Positions 17,646 through 25,811 of a DNA stretch of 37,099 nucleotides are shown in pieces (position 1 is the stretch's first letter; each line of letters opens with the position of its first letter). Under the pieces are notes generated by a model. It was not told where the DNA came from. It was given only the letters and a program-made list of their open reading frames with translations, and made no database searches. Origin of the DNA: an uncultured Bacteroidaceae bacterium (GTDB lineage Bacteria; Bacteroidota; Bacteroidia; Bacteroidales; Bacteroidaceae). Made by a program: the position numbers and the translations under genes. The DNA lies in assembly GCA_905233765.1 (NCBI GenBank), contig CAJOCU010000028.1, positions 1-37,099 on the forward strand, in the 5' to 3' direction.

Positions 17646-17828
17646 TTACGCTTCTTCCTTCTCGATAGCGACCTTCCCGCGGTAGTAACCGCAGGCGGGG
17701 CATACGGTGTGGTAGATGAAGAACTCACCGCAGTTAGGACATACTGCCAATGCAGGTGCTACTGCCTTGTCGTGTGTACGACGCTTGAGTGTGCGTGTCT
17801 TGGATTGTCTTCTTTTAGGATGTGCCAT
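17646..17828 (-). CDS. rpmF: 50S ribosomal protein bL32
   Basis: The 60-residue protein starts MAHPKRRQSKTRTLKRRTHD and carries a zinc ribbon with C30-x2-C33 and C43-x2-C46 (VCPNCGEFF, VCPACGYYRG). It is a structural protein of the large ribosomal subunit. It sits between yceD and fabH, the standard arrangement linking ribosome and lipid synthesis genes. A heptamer array precedes its ATG. Confidence 0.97.
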   Translation of the reverse strand: MAHPKRRQSKTRTLKRRTHDKAVAPALAVCPNCGEFFIYHTVCPACGYYRGKVAIEKEEA

Positions 17829-17838
17829 TTTTGTATAT

Positions 17839-17866
17839 AGTTTAATGTTTAATGTTTAAAGTTTAG
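17839..17866 (-). repeat. Tandem heptamer TTAAACN array upstream of rpmF
   Basis: Read on the minus strand there are four perfectly phased 7-mers: CTAAACT, TTAAACA, TTAAACA, TTAAACT. They lie between the yceD stop and the rpmF ATG, in the same orientation relative to the gene as the arrays before pepD and the alpha-2-macroglobulin gene. Confidence 0.85.
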
Positions 17867-17873
17867 AGATGGA

Positions 17874-18404
17874 CTATTTGAGCAGGGCTTTGAGCGCGTC
17901 CCATCGAGAATCGGTGGCAGGCTCTTCTGCTGTGCCTTCGCTGTTGTCGCGAACGGGTTCGTCAGTCGCAACAAGATATTGGCTCACCATCTCGTCGCAA
18001 TCCCCTTCGGGATGAGCGTGAAAGATAGGTATCGCTAATGCGATGGTTTCATAAAGGTTCCATCTCACATCGAGGACGGGGCGGTCCTCGGGGAGGGTGA
18101 TGCACTCGCCATCGTCATCGAGGGTGTCGCCTAAGCGAACATCGATGCAGTCCTCGGCGTCGATAGGTTGAGTCATCGGCTCGAGGCAGCGGTCGCACGG
18201 AATCTCTATGAACCCTTTGGCACAAATCTCAAGTCGGAAACCGGCAGCCTTCTTGTACACCCGAAGCGTGGCTGTGAGCTCACCGTGCTTGATCTCCTGC
18301 TGGTCCAGAGCACTGAAGAATGAATCATTGATCTGCCAAGTGCGGGTTTCTACTTCGCCTTGAAGACCTCGGAAATCAATCTCGAAGTGTCCTGATGTGT
18401 CCAT
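17874..18404 (-). CDS. yceD: YceD family (DUF177) protein
   Basis: The 176-residue protein has the family's conserved IPCDRCLEPM block (residues about 68-77), a Cys/His-containing HPEGDCDEM segment and the C-terminal DSRWDALKALLK signature. YceD proteins are encoded next to rpmF across bacteria and are linked to 23S rRNA/large-subunit metabolism; the exact role is unclear. It is the first gene of the operon. The -7 box ends 8 bases before its ATG, so the mRNA is predicted to be almost leaderless. Confidence 0.88.
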   Translation of the reverse strand: MDTSGHFEIDFRGLQGEVETRTWQINDSFFSALDQQEIKHGELTATLRVYKKAAGFRLEICAKGFIEIPCDRCLEPMTQPIDAEDCIDVRLGDTLDDDGECITLPEDRPVLDVRWNLYETIALAIPIFHAHPEGDCDEMVSQYLVATDEPVRDNSEGTAEEPATDSRWDALKALLK

Positions 18405-18412
18405 ACGGGCGG

Positions 18413-18443
18413 CAAAGGTAGGGCTTTTTTTTGGTGTGGCAAA
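18413..18443 (-). promoter_or_regulatory. Canonical Bacteroidetes promoter of the yceD-rpmF-fabH-era-der operon
   Basis: On the minus strand a -33 TTTG (18440-18443) is followed after exactly 19 bases by the -7 box TACCTTTG (18413-18420). Only eight bases separate the -7 box from the yceD ATG at 18404. Confidence 0.75.
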
Positions 18444-18509
18444 GGATTCTGTGGAAAAGTTGAAAGTTTGAAGATGAAAGTTTAACGTTTTTCACATTTT
18501 AAGCCCCCT

Positions 18510-19673
18510 TCAATGTCCGTTTTTTCGCAATTCAATGCGGAAAGTGGTGCCTTTACCTAGTTCTGAGGCTTTCACGAAAATGCGTCCGTGATGGTATTCC
18601 TCGACGATACGTTTGGCCAAGGAGAGCCCGAGGCCCCATCCGCGCGTCTTGGTGGTGTAGCCTGGTTGGAAGACGCTGGAGAATTGTCCCTTGGGGATAC
18701 CTTTCCCTGTGTCTGCCACTTCAACAACAAAGCGCGTTGTTTCCTCAAAGGCTGTGATGGTGATGGCGCCTTTGCCCTCCATTGCATCCACGGCGTTCTT
18801 GCATAAGTTCTCGACGACCCACTCGAACAGAGGAGCGGAAAGATTGGCGAAAATCGGCTGCTGGGGCAGGCGGGTGGTGATGGTGACGTTGTTGCTGGTG
18901 CGGCGTCCAATGTAATCCGCGACATGAGCGACTACCTCGTTGAGATTCTCTGGACGGACCTCCGGCAATGAGCCGATTTTGGAGAAGCGCTCAGCAATCA
19001 TCTGTAGTCGCTTCACATCTTTGTCCATCTCTGGGAGGAGTTGGTCGTCGGGATATGTCTCGCGTAGCACTTGTGTCCAGGCCATGAGAGACGAGATTGG
19101 GGTTCCCAGCTGGTGTGCGGTCTCCTTGGAGAGACCGACCCATACTTTGTTCTGCTCAGCTCGCTTGCTGCTTAGGAGTGCGAAGACGGCTACGATGACA
19201 AAGATGAGGGCAATACCCAGTTGGATATAAGGATATTGCGCCAAACGACGCAACATGATACTCTCGTCGTAACACACCTCCATGAATTCGTCACCAGAGA
19301 GTGTGATTCGGACTACATTGCCGTGTTCACGCATTGCATAGGCCTTTTTCAAAACCTCGGCGTCAACATCGGCTGCCGACTTGGCGTGAACCTCCAGATT
19401 GCGATAGGTCTGCACATTGCCTTCGGCATCAAGGACGACGACAGGAATCGTGTGGTTGCCGTTGATGACTTTCAGCACCAATGCAAGGTCTGTCTGTTCG
19501 TCTGCCTGTTCCAATGAGCGCATAGCCTCGGCCCATACCTCCACCTTTCGCTGTTCCTCAAGGGCGAGGTCGCTCACAAGCACGTGTGACCAGATGAGCG
19601 ACAACGCACAAATGATCACGGCAGCACAAGAAAGCAGGATTTTTACCTGTCTCATTCGATCAGTCCATTGCAT
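18510..19673 (-). CDS. Two-transmembrane sensor histidine kinase (orphan)
   Basis: From the ATG at 19673 the protein is 387 residues. Two membrane helices (about 10-33 and 151-168) flank a roughly 115-residue extracytoplasmic sensor region. The cytoplasmic part has the H-box SKETAHQLGTPISS (H177), N-box ENLCKNAVDAMEG, G1 DTGKGIP, F-box FQPGYTTK and G2 GWGLGLSLAKRI. It should autophosphorylate and pass phosphate to a response regulator, but none is adjacent and the signal is unknown. The frame also opens at a GTG at 19682, but that codon overlaps the -7 box at 19682-19689, so ATG 19673 is preferred; ATG 19655 is another option. It is divergent from the clostripain-family gene. Confidence 0.9.
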   Translation of the reverse strand: MQWTDRMRQVKILLSCAAVIICALSLIWSHVLVSDLALEEQRKVEVWAEAMRSLEQADEQTDLALVLKVINGNHTIPVVVLDAEGNVQTYRNLEVHAKSAADVDAEVLKKAYAMREHGNVVRITLSGDEFMEVCYDESIMLRRLAQYPYIQLGIALIFVIVAVFALLSSKRAEQNKVWVGLSKETAHQLGTPISSLMAWTQVLRETYPDDQLLPEMDKDVKRLQMIAERFSKIGSLPEVRPENLNEVVAHVADYIGRRTSNNVTITTRLPQQPIFANLSAPLFEWVVENLCKNAVDAMEGKGAITITAFEETTRFVVEVADTGKGIPKGQFSSVFQPGYTTKTRGWGLGLSLAKRIVEEYHHGRIFVKASELGKGTTFRIELRKNGH

Positions 19674-19681
19674 TTTGGGCA

Positions 19682-19689
19682 CAAAGTTA
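19682..19689 (-). promoter_or_regulatory. -7 box of the histidine kinase gene
   Basis: TAACTTTG on the minus strand lies 8 bases before the ATG at 19673. At 19-base spacing upstream is TTCG, one mismatch from the -33 TTTG. The geometry is the same as at yceD. Confidence 0.6.
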
Positions 19690-19752
19690 GGTGTTTTTCT
19701 TAAAGAAACGAAATAGATGACCGTTTAGTGTGTCTTTTTGCGGAAAAAAGCG

Positions 19753-19760
19753 TAATTTTG
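19753..19760 (+). promoter_or_regulatory. -7 box of the clostripain-family gene
   Basis: TAATTTTG matches TAnnTTTG and lies only six bases before the ATG at 19767. A TTTTTG run ends 12 bases upstream of it. Confidence 0.6.
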
Positions 19761-19766
19761 CAGCCG

Positions 19767-21020
19767 ATGAAACGATTCTGGTTACACATTATATATATAT
19801 ATGTGCCTGCGGTGTTGTTGCTGGCGGCCTTTGCGGCCTGTGGCGACGACCCTGTTGAGCCGGAACCAACGCCTGTTGTCCCGGGACGCCCCGGCGTCAA
19901 ACTCTCCCGCACATTAATAGTTTATATGGCAGGCGAGAATTCCTTGTCGGACTTCGTGCAGTATGACTCTTTGGAAATAAGCGAGGGCCTGAGCACGATT
20001 GGCGTCGATCACCGGGTAGTGCTCTTTATTGACGATGCTAAGTCCAGCCGCATCTGTGCAGGAATGCGTGAACAACCTTTACGGACAGTGAAAACATATG
20101 CTAAAAATATCTGCAGTACGGATAGCGCCGATATGGAGCGGGTACTGAAGGATATCGTGGCAATGTATCCGGCTGAGCACTATGGACTCATTCTCTGGAG
20201 TCATGGCTCAGGCTGGGTTCCGTCGGAAAAGACGAAGAAAGCGCCTCGGCGTAGTTATGGCATTGACAATGGCTTGCGCAACAGCCAAAGCAACGAGGGT
20301 GTCAAAATGAATATCACCACACTGGCCCGGGTGCTCGAACATCTGCCACACACTGATTTCCTGCTCTTTGATGCCTGTTTTATGCAATGTATAGAAGTGG
20401 CCTATCAGCTGCGGACAGTGACAGACTATGTCATTGGTTCGCCTGCTGAAATCCCTGGCGCTGGAGCCGCCTATGTGAAAATCCTACAATCCATGTGTCA
20501 AGTACCAGCCAATATCAACCGAATGCTGAATGACTATGTTGACTACTACTTGAATGGCGAAGGCCAGAATCCCTATTCGGGAGCTGAACTCACGGCTATA
20601 AGGACTTCTGAACTGGAAACGTTGGCTTCGGCCTCGGCCCCCTATCTGCAGCGAATCTTTCGGGAACGTCAGCGTCCGGACTGTACAGGTGTTCAGAAAT
20701 ACTATTATGGTGCATCTCACCTCCTCTATACCGAATTCTATGATTTCAAGAATCTGATGTTCCACCACCTCTCCACAGAGGAATATGTCGAATGGTGCAA
20801 GGCCTACGAGGCGGCAGTGCCTTATGCACCGCTGACCCCAACGTGGTACTCTATATTCAGCACCGCCAGCAATCATTTATGCAGAATCACTGATATGGAA
20901 AACACGGGAGGGGTGTCCCTCTTCGTCCAGTCGGATGCATATACCCGCAATGGGTGGACAGAAAAGTACCATGAGTATGACTGGTACACGGCTGTCGGCA
21001 TGGAAACTACGGGATGGTAG
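19767..21020 (+). CDS. Clostripain-family (C11) cysteine peptidase, predicted lipoprotein
   Basis: From the ATG at 19767 the protein is 417 residues. The frame reaches an upstream start at 19728, but the -7 box at 19753-19760 and the signal peptide favour 19767. The signal peptide VLLLAAFAAC ends at a lipobox-like site with C25, followed by an acidic tail (GDDPVEPEP) that could favour surface export in Bacteroidetes. The catalytic His is H146 in LILWSHGSGW and the catalytic Cys is C204 in LLFDACFMQ, the C11 dyad. The family cleaves after basic residues and often activates other secreted proteins. It is followed by a small ORF and two further peptidase genes. Confidence 0.88.
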   Translation: MKRFWLHIIYIYVPAVLLLAAFAACGDDPVEPEPTPVVPGRPGVKLSRTLIVYMAGENSLSDFVQYDSLEISEGLSTIGVDHRVVLFIDDAKSSRICAGMREQPLRTVKTYAKNICSTDSADMERVLKDIVAMYPAEHYGLILWSHGSGWVPSEKTKKAPRRSYGIDNGLRNSQSNEGVKMNITTLARVLEHLPHTDFLLFDACFMQCIEVAYQLRTVTDYVIGSPAEIPGAGAAYVKILQSMCQVPANINRMLNDYVDYYLNGEGQNPYSGAELTAIRTSELETLASASAPYLQRIFRERQRPDCTGVQKYYYGASHLLYTEFYDFKNLMFHHLSTEEYVEWCKAYEAAVPYAPLTPTWYSIFSTASNHLCRITDMENTGGVSLFVQSDAYTRNGWTEKYHEYDWYTAVGMETTGW

Positions 21021-21041
21021 TCCTCTAATGAAGAACTTATT

Positions 21042-21296
21042 ATGGCAGGAAGAAATACATGTTTTAAGAATAAATACACGAAGGCCGAGGTCGAAGCATG
21101 CTGCGATTGGTTCATGCAGCACATGGACGAGTTGCCATCATCGCTGACCATTGACCCAAGTCTGCGCATACCAAATCTGCCCTTTACCGTTCGGCAGATA
21201 ATGTCACATCTCCAGGACAGGGTCCCCAACCTCACCGTCTATAACGGCCAGTTTTCAATCCTTTTGCTTATAAAGGATAAATTGTCAAATAAATAG
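21042..21296 (+). CDS. Small protein, possibly DUF6965-like
   Basis: The 84-residue ORF begins 22 bases after the clostripain stop and ends 17 bases before the M24 gene. It has no signal peptide. The sequence (YTKAEVEACCDWFMQHMDEL, then LRIPNLPFTVRQIMSHLQ) resembles small Bacteroidetes proteins that I associate, with limited certainty, with the DUF6965 family. No catalytic motif is visible. Its position in a tight same-strand run supports it being a real gene; function unknown. Confidence 0.65.
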   Translation: MAGRNTCFKNKYTKAEVEACCDWFMQHMDELPSSLTIDPSLRIPNLPFTVRQIMSHLQDRVPNLTVYNGQFSILLLIKDKLSNK

Positions 21297-21312
21297 ATTA
21301 ATAGGCACGAAT

Positions 21313-22713
21313 ATGCTATTCTCAAAAGAAACTTACGTCCAACGTCGCGCGGCTCTGCGCAAGCGCATTGAGAGCGGTCTCATTCTGCTTCTCGGCAATA
21401 ATGATTCACCAATGAACTATCCTGCCAATACCTATAAGTTCCGGCAGGACAGCACATTCCTTTACTATATGGGCCTTCATCGTGAGGGTTTGGCTGCAGT
21501 TCTCGACGCGGACTCGGGCGAGGAGTGGCTCTTGGGCGATGACATCTCCCTTGATGACATCGTGTGGTTCGGTGCTGTCGAAAGTGTGGCCGAGATGGCT
21601 GCGCAGAGTGGCGTGGCGAAGAGCGCGCCGATGGCGCAGCTGGCGGTGCTCGTGGAGCAGGCTCGCAAGCAGGGACGCGAGATCCATTTCCTGCCGCCCT
21701 ACCGCCACGACCTGATGATTCAGCTCATGGATCTCACAGGGATTCACCCGCGCGAACAGCGTGCCAAGGCCAGCCTGAAGCTGATCAAGGCTGCTGTGGA
21801 TCAGCGCGCAGTGAAGTCGGCAGGCGAAGTGGCTGAGATAGAGAAAGCTTGTGCCATCGGCTACGAGATGCACACCACCGCAATGCGGATGTGCCGTCCG
21901 GGTGTCACCGAGCAGGAGATTGCAGGCACGCTGGCAGGCATCGCCCAGTCGAAGGGTTGTATGGCCAGCTTCCAAACCATCCTGTCGATGCACGGCGAGA
22001 TACAGCATGGATATCCCTCGCCCCGACCTTTGGAGGCCGGTCGCCTGATGCTCTGCGACTGCGGTGGCGAGACCAACGAGAACTACTGCTCGGACAACAC
22101 GCGTGTCACACCTATCAGTGGACGTTTCACCCCGAAGCAGCGCGACATCTACCAGGCTGTCGTTGAGGCTCACGACAGCGTCCGTGCTAAGGCTGCTCCC
22201 GGCGTGAAATGGTGGGACTGCCATTTCGAGGCGGCCCGCGTCATCACAGAGCACCTGAAGGCCATAGGTCTCATGAAAGGTAACACTGAGGATGCCTTGG
22301 CTGCCGGCGCTCACGCCATGTTCTTCGTGCACGGCCTCGGTCATATGATGGGAATGGATGTGCATGATATGGAAGGTCTTGGACAGATTTACGTCGGTTT
22401 TGATGATGAGGTGCGCCCCAATCTGGATCAGTTCGGAACTTGCTACCTGCGCTGCGGACGTCGGATGCAGGAGGGTTTCGTGATGACCGACGAGCCTGGA
22501 ATCTACTTCATTCCTGCCCTCATCGATGACTGGAAAGCCCGCAAACACAATGCAGAGTTCATCAACTTCGACAAGGTGGAGGAGTATCGTGACTTCGGCG
22601 GCGTCCGCCTTGAGGACGACCTGCTCATCACCCCCGATGGCTGCCGCTATCTCGGTGAGAAGATGATACCTTATCAGGTTGAGGAACTCGAAGCATTCCT
22701 GGCGGCTCGGTAA
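21313..22713 (+). CDS. Aminopeptidase P family (M24) metallopeptidase
   Basis: The 466-residue protein has an N-terminal creatinase-like domain (YPANTYKFRQDSTFLYYMGL at 36-55) and a C-terminal pita-bread fold. The dinuclear metal ligands are D249 (LCDCGGE), D261 (SDNTR), H344 (GLGHMMG), E394 (TDEPGIY) and E434 (RLEDDLL). It removes N-terminal residues preceding proline and is expected in the cytoplasm, as no signal peptide is visible. It sits in a run of peptidase genes with short spacers. Confidence 0.92.
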   Translation: MLFSKETYVQRRAALRKRIESGLILLLGNNDSPMNYPANTYKFRQDSTFLYYMGLHREGLAAVLDADSGEEWLLGDDISLDDIVWFGAVESVAEMAAQSGVAKSAPMAQLAVLVEQARKQGREIHFLPPYRHDLMIQLMDLTGIHPREQRAKASLKLIKAAVDQRAVKSAGEVAEIEKACAIGYEMHTTAMRMCRPGVTEQEIAGTLAGIAQSKGCMASFQTILSMHGEIQHGYPSPRPLEAGRLMLCDCGGETNENYCSDNTRVTPISGRFTPKQRDIYQAVVEAHDSVRAKAAPGVKWWDCHFEAARVITEHLKAIGLMKGNTEDALAAGAHAMFFVHGLGHMMGMDVHDMEGLGQIYVGFDDEVRPNLDQFGTCYLRCGRRMQEGFVMTDEPGIYFIPALIDDWKARKHNAEFINFDKVEEYRDFGGVRLEDDLLITPDGCRYLGEKMIPYQVEELEAFLAAR

Positions 22714-22746
22714 TATGAAATCAACCCCAACTCAAATAATTTAACA

Positions 22747-23946
22747 ATGAAAAAGATGTTATCTTTAGCCCTCTTGGCACTGCTCTGTGCCAACGGCTTG
22801 CAGGCCCAGGAGGAGAAACCCTCCAATAAGCCTGTCTTCACTACTGTGAAGGAATTGCCAATAACCAGTGTTAAGAACCAGAACCGCAGCGGCACATGCT
22901 GGGCTTACAGCACCCTGAGCTTCTTTGAGAGCGAAATCTTGAAAAAGACGGGTAAAACCTACGACCTGGCAGAGATGTTCATCGCCAACAAGGACTATCT
23001 GGAGCGTGCTGAGCTCACCGTTCGGATGCACGGCGACAGTCAGTTTGCTCAAGGAGGTAGTGCTGGCGATGTGTTGATTATCATCAAGAACCACGGCATT
23101 ATCCCTGAGGATGCGATGGCCAAGCCTGGAACCATGATTGGTGATACACTGGCCAACTTCAACGAGTTCTTCAGTGTCATGGAACCCTATGTGGAGGCCG
23201 TCTCCAAGAGTAAGTCCAAGACCATCTCCACGCAGTGGAAGAAGGGCCTGCAGGGCATCATCGATGCCTACATTGGCGCTACCCCTGAGAAGTTCACCTA
23301 TGAAGGTAAGGAATATACCCCGAAGACCTTCGCCGAAAGCCTTGGCCTTGATTGGAATGACTATGTGAGCATTACCAGCTACACCCATCACCCCTTCTAT
23401 ACAAGCTTTGCCGTAGAGGTGCAAGACAACTGGCGCTGGGACCACAGCTATAATGTGCCGATGGATGAGATGATGAGAATCATTGATAATGCCATTGACA
23501 ACGGCTACACCGTAGCTTGGGGCGGCGACGTGAGCGACGACGGCTTCACGCGTCAGGGCCTTGCCATCCTCTACGACCTCAAGGCTAGCGGCGAGAGCCT
23601 CACGGGCAGTGACCAGGCAAAGTGGCTCGGCCTGAAACCAGGCGAGCGTAAGAACTTCCTCGAAGAACTCGGCGTGAATGCTCCCGAGGCTAAGCCCTCC
23701 CAGGAGCAGCGCCAGAAGGACTTCGACAACTGGACCCTCACCGATGACCACGGAATGCATATCTACGGCATTGCCAAGGATCAGAACGGACGCGAGTACT
23801 ACATGGTGAAGAACTCGTGGGGCGAAACCGGTGATTATAAAGGCTCCTGGTATATGACCAAGAACTTCATCGCAGCTCGCACGATGGATTTCCTCGTTAA
23901 CAAGAACGCCATCCCCAAAGATATTCGTAAGAAGCTCGGCATCTGA
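22747..23946 (+). CDS. Secreted bleomycin-hydrolase-like aminopeptidase (C1B)
   Basis: The 399-residue protein has a clear signal peptide (LSLALLALLCANGLQA, cleavage about residue 20-21). The papain-superfamily triad is visible: Q45 and C51 in NQNRSGTCWAYS, H335 in DDHGMHIYGIA and N356 in MVKNSWGE. Bleomycin-hydrolase/PepC proteins act as aminopeptidases or endopeptidases; export to the periplasm distinguishes this one from cytosolic PepC. A strong hairpin terminator follows 26 bases after the stop, closing the 19767-23946 peptidase run. Confidence 0.9.
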   Translation: MKKMLSLALLALLCANGLQAQEEKPSNKPVFTTVKELPITSVKNQNRSGTCWAYSTLSFFESEILKKTGKTYDLAEMFIANKDYLERAELTVRMHGDSQFAQGGSAGDVLIIIKNHGIIPEDAMAKPGTMIGDTLANFNEFFSVMEPYVEAVSKSKSKTISTQWKKGLQGIIDAYIGATPEKFTYEGKEYTPKTFAESLGLDWNDYVSITSYTHHPFYTSFAVEVQDNWRWDHSYNVPMDEMMRIIDNAIDNGYTVAWGGDVSDDGFTRQGLAILYDLKASGESLTGSDQAKWLGLKPGERKNFLEELGVNAPEAKPSQEQRQKDFDNWTLTDDHGMHIYGIAKDQNGREYYMVKNSWGETGDYKGSWYMTKNFIAARTMDFLVNKNAIPKDIRKKLGI

Positions 23947-23972
23947 CCCCGCGATAATATAAATAAGGTGAA

Positions 23973-24012
23973 AAGCGGTCGTTTAGTGTTTATTTTCACT
24001 AAACGACCGCTT
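23973..24012 (+). terminator. Intrinsic terminator after the C1 peptidase gene
   Basis: The perfect 16-bp stem, AAGCGGTCGTTTAGTG at 23973-23988 with its complement at 23997-24012, has the 8-base loop TTTATTTT. It is followed by CTCTTTGGAATTTTTTG. It separates the peptidase run from recJ. Confidence 0.85.
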
Positions 24013-24031
24013 CTCTTTGGAATTTTTTGTG

Positions 24032-24039
24032 TACCTTTG
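24032..24039 (+). promoter_or_regulatory. -7 box of recJ
   Basis: TACCTTTG matches TAnnTTTG, 50 bases before the recJ ATG and just after the terminator. A TTTG (24016-24019) ends 12 bases upstream. Confidence 0.55.
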
Positions 24040-24089
24040 GGCGCTTTATGTAGGCATTCGCGAAAGAAATAGGATAAAATAACATATAA

Positions 24090-25811
24090 ATGAGCTACAA
24101 ATGGAATTACGAACCTCCCACACCAGAACGTCAGGAAGCGGCTAAGACCTTGGCTCGCGAGGTAGGTATTCACCCTGCCTTGGGGCACCTTCTCTTAGAC
24201 CGTGGCATCACGACTGCTGCGGAGGCACGGCGTTTCTTCCGTCCTTCCATCAGCGAGCTGCTAGATCCGTTTCTCTTCCGCGATATGCGTGTAGCAGTGG
24301 ATCGGTTGAATCTCGCTTTGGGACGTAAAGAACGTATCTTGGTTTACGGAGACTACGATGTCGATGGCTGCACGGCTGTGGCCCTTGTCTATCGTTTCCT
24401 CCAAAGGTTCACCACAAACATTGATTTCTACATCCCCGACCGCTACGAGGAGGGCTACGGTGTCAGCTACAAAGGCGTTGACCACGCTCATGAGACGGGA
24501 GTGGGGCTGATAATCGTTCTTGATTGCGGCATCAAGGCAAACGCAGAGATTGCCTACGCCAAGCAGTTGGGCATCGACTTCATCATCTGCGACCACCACG
24601 TCCCCGATGATGAGTTGCCGCCGGCTGTGGCCATCCTCAATGCCAAGCGCACAGATGCCACCTACCCCTACGAACATCTCTCTGGCTGCGGTGTGGGATT
24701 TAAGCTGATGCAGGCCTTCGCTATCGACAATGGTATTCCTTTCACGCAGCTGATGCCACTCCTGGATCTCTGTGCTGTGAGCATCGCTTCGGACATCGTG
24801 CCTATTCTGGGCGAGAACCGTGTGCTGGCCTACCACGGCCTGCGCCAGATTAATTCCAATGCGAGTGTCGGTTTGAAAGCCATCATCGAAATCTGTGGAT
24901 TGTTCGACCGCGAGGTGACGATGAGCGACATTATCTTCAAGATTGGGCCTCGCATCAATGCCAGCGGACGAATGCAGAATGGTGGCGAGGCAGTGGCACT
25001 GCTCGTGGAGCGTGACCCTGACCGCGCACATCGAATGGCCCTGCAGATCAATGCTTACAACGACCAGCGCAAGGATCTTGATAAGGAGATGACTCATGAG
25101 GCCAATGCCATCGTAGAACGTCTGGATCCCGACCACGAGCAGAAGGCGTTGGTCGTCTATAATGAGGAATGGCATAAGGGCGTTATTGGCATTGTCGCAT
25201 CGCGTCTGACAGAGGTCTATTGCCGACCGGCTGTGGTGCTTACGCGAACTGATGATATGGCTACGGGCTCTGCACGCAGTGTGGCTGGTTTTGATATCTA
25301 TAAGGCTATCGACCACTGTCGTGATCTGCTCGAGAACTTCGGCGGGCACACTTATGCTGCGGGGTTGTCAATGAAAGTGGAGAATGTTCCCGAGTTTAAG
25401 CGTCGTTTCGAGGCATATGTGACAGAGAATATCCTGCCTACACAGATTGAGCCGGAATTGAACATTGATGGCAAACTGGAGTTCAAGGACATTAACATCC
25501 GTTTCTACAACGACCTGCGCAAGTTCGCCCCCTTCGGCCCTGATAACCAGCGTCCGCTTTTCTGCACAGAACGTGTCTATGACTTTGGCACTAGCAAGGT
25601 CGTTGGTCACCATCAGGAGCACATTAAGCTCGAACTCGTCGATAACAAGAGCCATAGCATCGTCAGCGGTATAGCCTTCGGGCAGAGCTCGCAGGCGCGG
25701 CTCATCAAGACCAAACAGGCGTTCGATATCTGCTATGCTGTTGAAGAAAATTCCCATAAACATGGCGAGGTTCAGTTGCAGATAGAAGATATCAGGCAGA
25801 GTGAAGAATGA
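24090..25811 (+). CDS. recJ: Single-stranded-DNA-specific exonuclease RecJ
   Basis: The 573-residue protein has DHH-family motifs GDYDVDG (87-93), DCGIKAN (145-151) and DHH (168-170). A DHHA1 domain includes EEWHKGVIGIVASR and ENFGGHTYAAGLSM, and an OB-like C-terminal domain follows. RecJ degrades ssDNA 5'-3' in recombination and mismatch or base-excision repair. Its stop overlaps the recQ start by four bases (ATGA), so translation is probably coupled. RecJ and RecQ act together in end resection, which fits this pairing. Confidence 0.96.
   Translation: MSYKWNYEPPTPERQEAAKTLAREVGIHPALGHLLLDRGITTAAEARRFFRPSISELLDPFLFRDMRVAVDRLNLALGRKERILVYGDYDVDGCTAVALVYRFLQRFTTNIDFYIPDRYEEGYGVSYKGVDHAHETGVGLIIVLDCGIKANAEIAYAKQLGIDFIICDHHVPDDELPPAVAILNAKRTDATYPYEHLSGCGVGFKLMQAFAIDNGIPFTQLMPLLDLCAVSIASDIVPILGENRVLAYHGLRQINSNASVGLKAIIEICGLFDREVTMSDIIFKIGPRINASGRMQNGGEAVALLVERDPDRAHRMALQINAYNDQRKDLDKEMTHEANAIVERLDPDHEQKALVVYNEEWHKGVIGIVASRLTEVYCRPAVVLTRTDDMATGSARSVAGFDIYKAIDHCRDLLENFGGHTYAAGLSMKVENVPEFKRRFEAYVTENILPTQIEPELNIDGKLEFKDINIRFYNDLRKFAPFGPDNQRPLFCTERVYDFGTSKVVGHHQEHIKLELVDNKSHSIVSGIAFGQSSQARLIKTKQAFDICYAVEENSHKHGEVQLQIEDIRQSEE

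Noticed and set aside
21406..22548. 380-residue ORF antisense to the M24 peptidase, and similar long shadows over pepD, recJ, recQ and thrA
   Set aside because: No recognisable motifs; each lies entirely within a well supported gene on the other strand.
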